From contig JAJQAR010000018.1 in NCBI GenBank assembly GCA_021203705.1, positions 1-6,399 of the forward strand: DNA of 6,399 nucleotides, in the 5' to 3' direction. Source of the DNA: Prevotella sp. GTDB taxonomy: Bacteria; Bacteroidota; Bacteroidia; Bacteroidales; Bacteroidaceae. The translations under genes and the position numbers were made by a program. Positions 6,333-6,399 of this stretch are shown here, piece by piece (the stretch's first letter is position 1; each line of letters opens with the position of its first letter). Under the pieces are notes generated by a model. It searched no databases. It was not told the origin of the DNA and saw nothing but the letters and a program-made list of their open reading frames with translations.

Positions 6333-6399
6333 AAGATAGCGGTTTTAAACATAACTCGTGCAGTTTAATAGACAATGCAATATAAATCCTGTAAAATAG

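Noticed and set aside
6333..6399. Tail of an upstream minus-strand gene at the right edge
   Set aside because: Frames entering from the edge are only 10-22 codons long before a stop and show no recognisable motif, so no call can be supported.

Overview
The window looks like chromosomal DNA from a Bacteroidota bacterium, most likely a Prevotella-like member of the Bacteroidales. This is inferred from the protein character of the PRPP synthetase, the ABC-F protein and the ThiE/TenI-like protein, from the near absence of Shine-Dalgarno sequences, and from a Bacteroidota-type promoter (-33 TTG, 19-bp spacer, -7 TAATTTTG) ahead of the rightmost gene. Every convincing gene lies on the minus strand, so transcription runs from right to left in these coordinates. 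The long plus-strand frames are antisense shadows.

In transcription order: an intergenic leader (6184-6399) holds a well-formed promoter, a 14-bp perfect palindrome close to the expected transcription start, and a hairpin plus T-tract that would terminate plus-strand transcription. A three-gene operon follows: a ThiE/TenI-fold protein of uncertain activity (5578-6183), ribose-phosphate pyrophosphokinase prs (4613-5581, ATGA overlap with the preceding stop), and a TlpA/ResA-like thioredoxin lipoprotein (4067-4612, ATG directly after the prs stop). After a 97-bp gap comes an ABC-F protein with two ATPase domains (2002-3969). It appears to start at TTG, directly behind an in-frame stop, and may have a short leader ORF. 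After another 97-bp gap comes a secreted M13 (neprilysin/PepO-like) zinc metallopeptidase (1-1904), cut by the left window edge about 40 residues before its expected end.

The operon combines nucleotide precursor supply (PRPP) with an envelope thiol-disulfide protein and a thiamine-synthase-fold protein. No thiamine riboswitch or other thi gene is visible. The ABC-F protein (cytoplasm, ribosome) and the M13 peptidase (cell envelope) have no obvious functional link to the operon and may be separate units. Mostly this is an ordinary housekeeping region. I see no mobile element, CRISPR array, tRNA, rRNA or defence system. The points worth a second look are the ABC-F start region, the degenerate ThiE-like protein, the palindrome at the operon promoter, the orphan terminator hairpin, and short shared sequences flanking the ABC-F gene.
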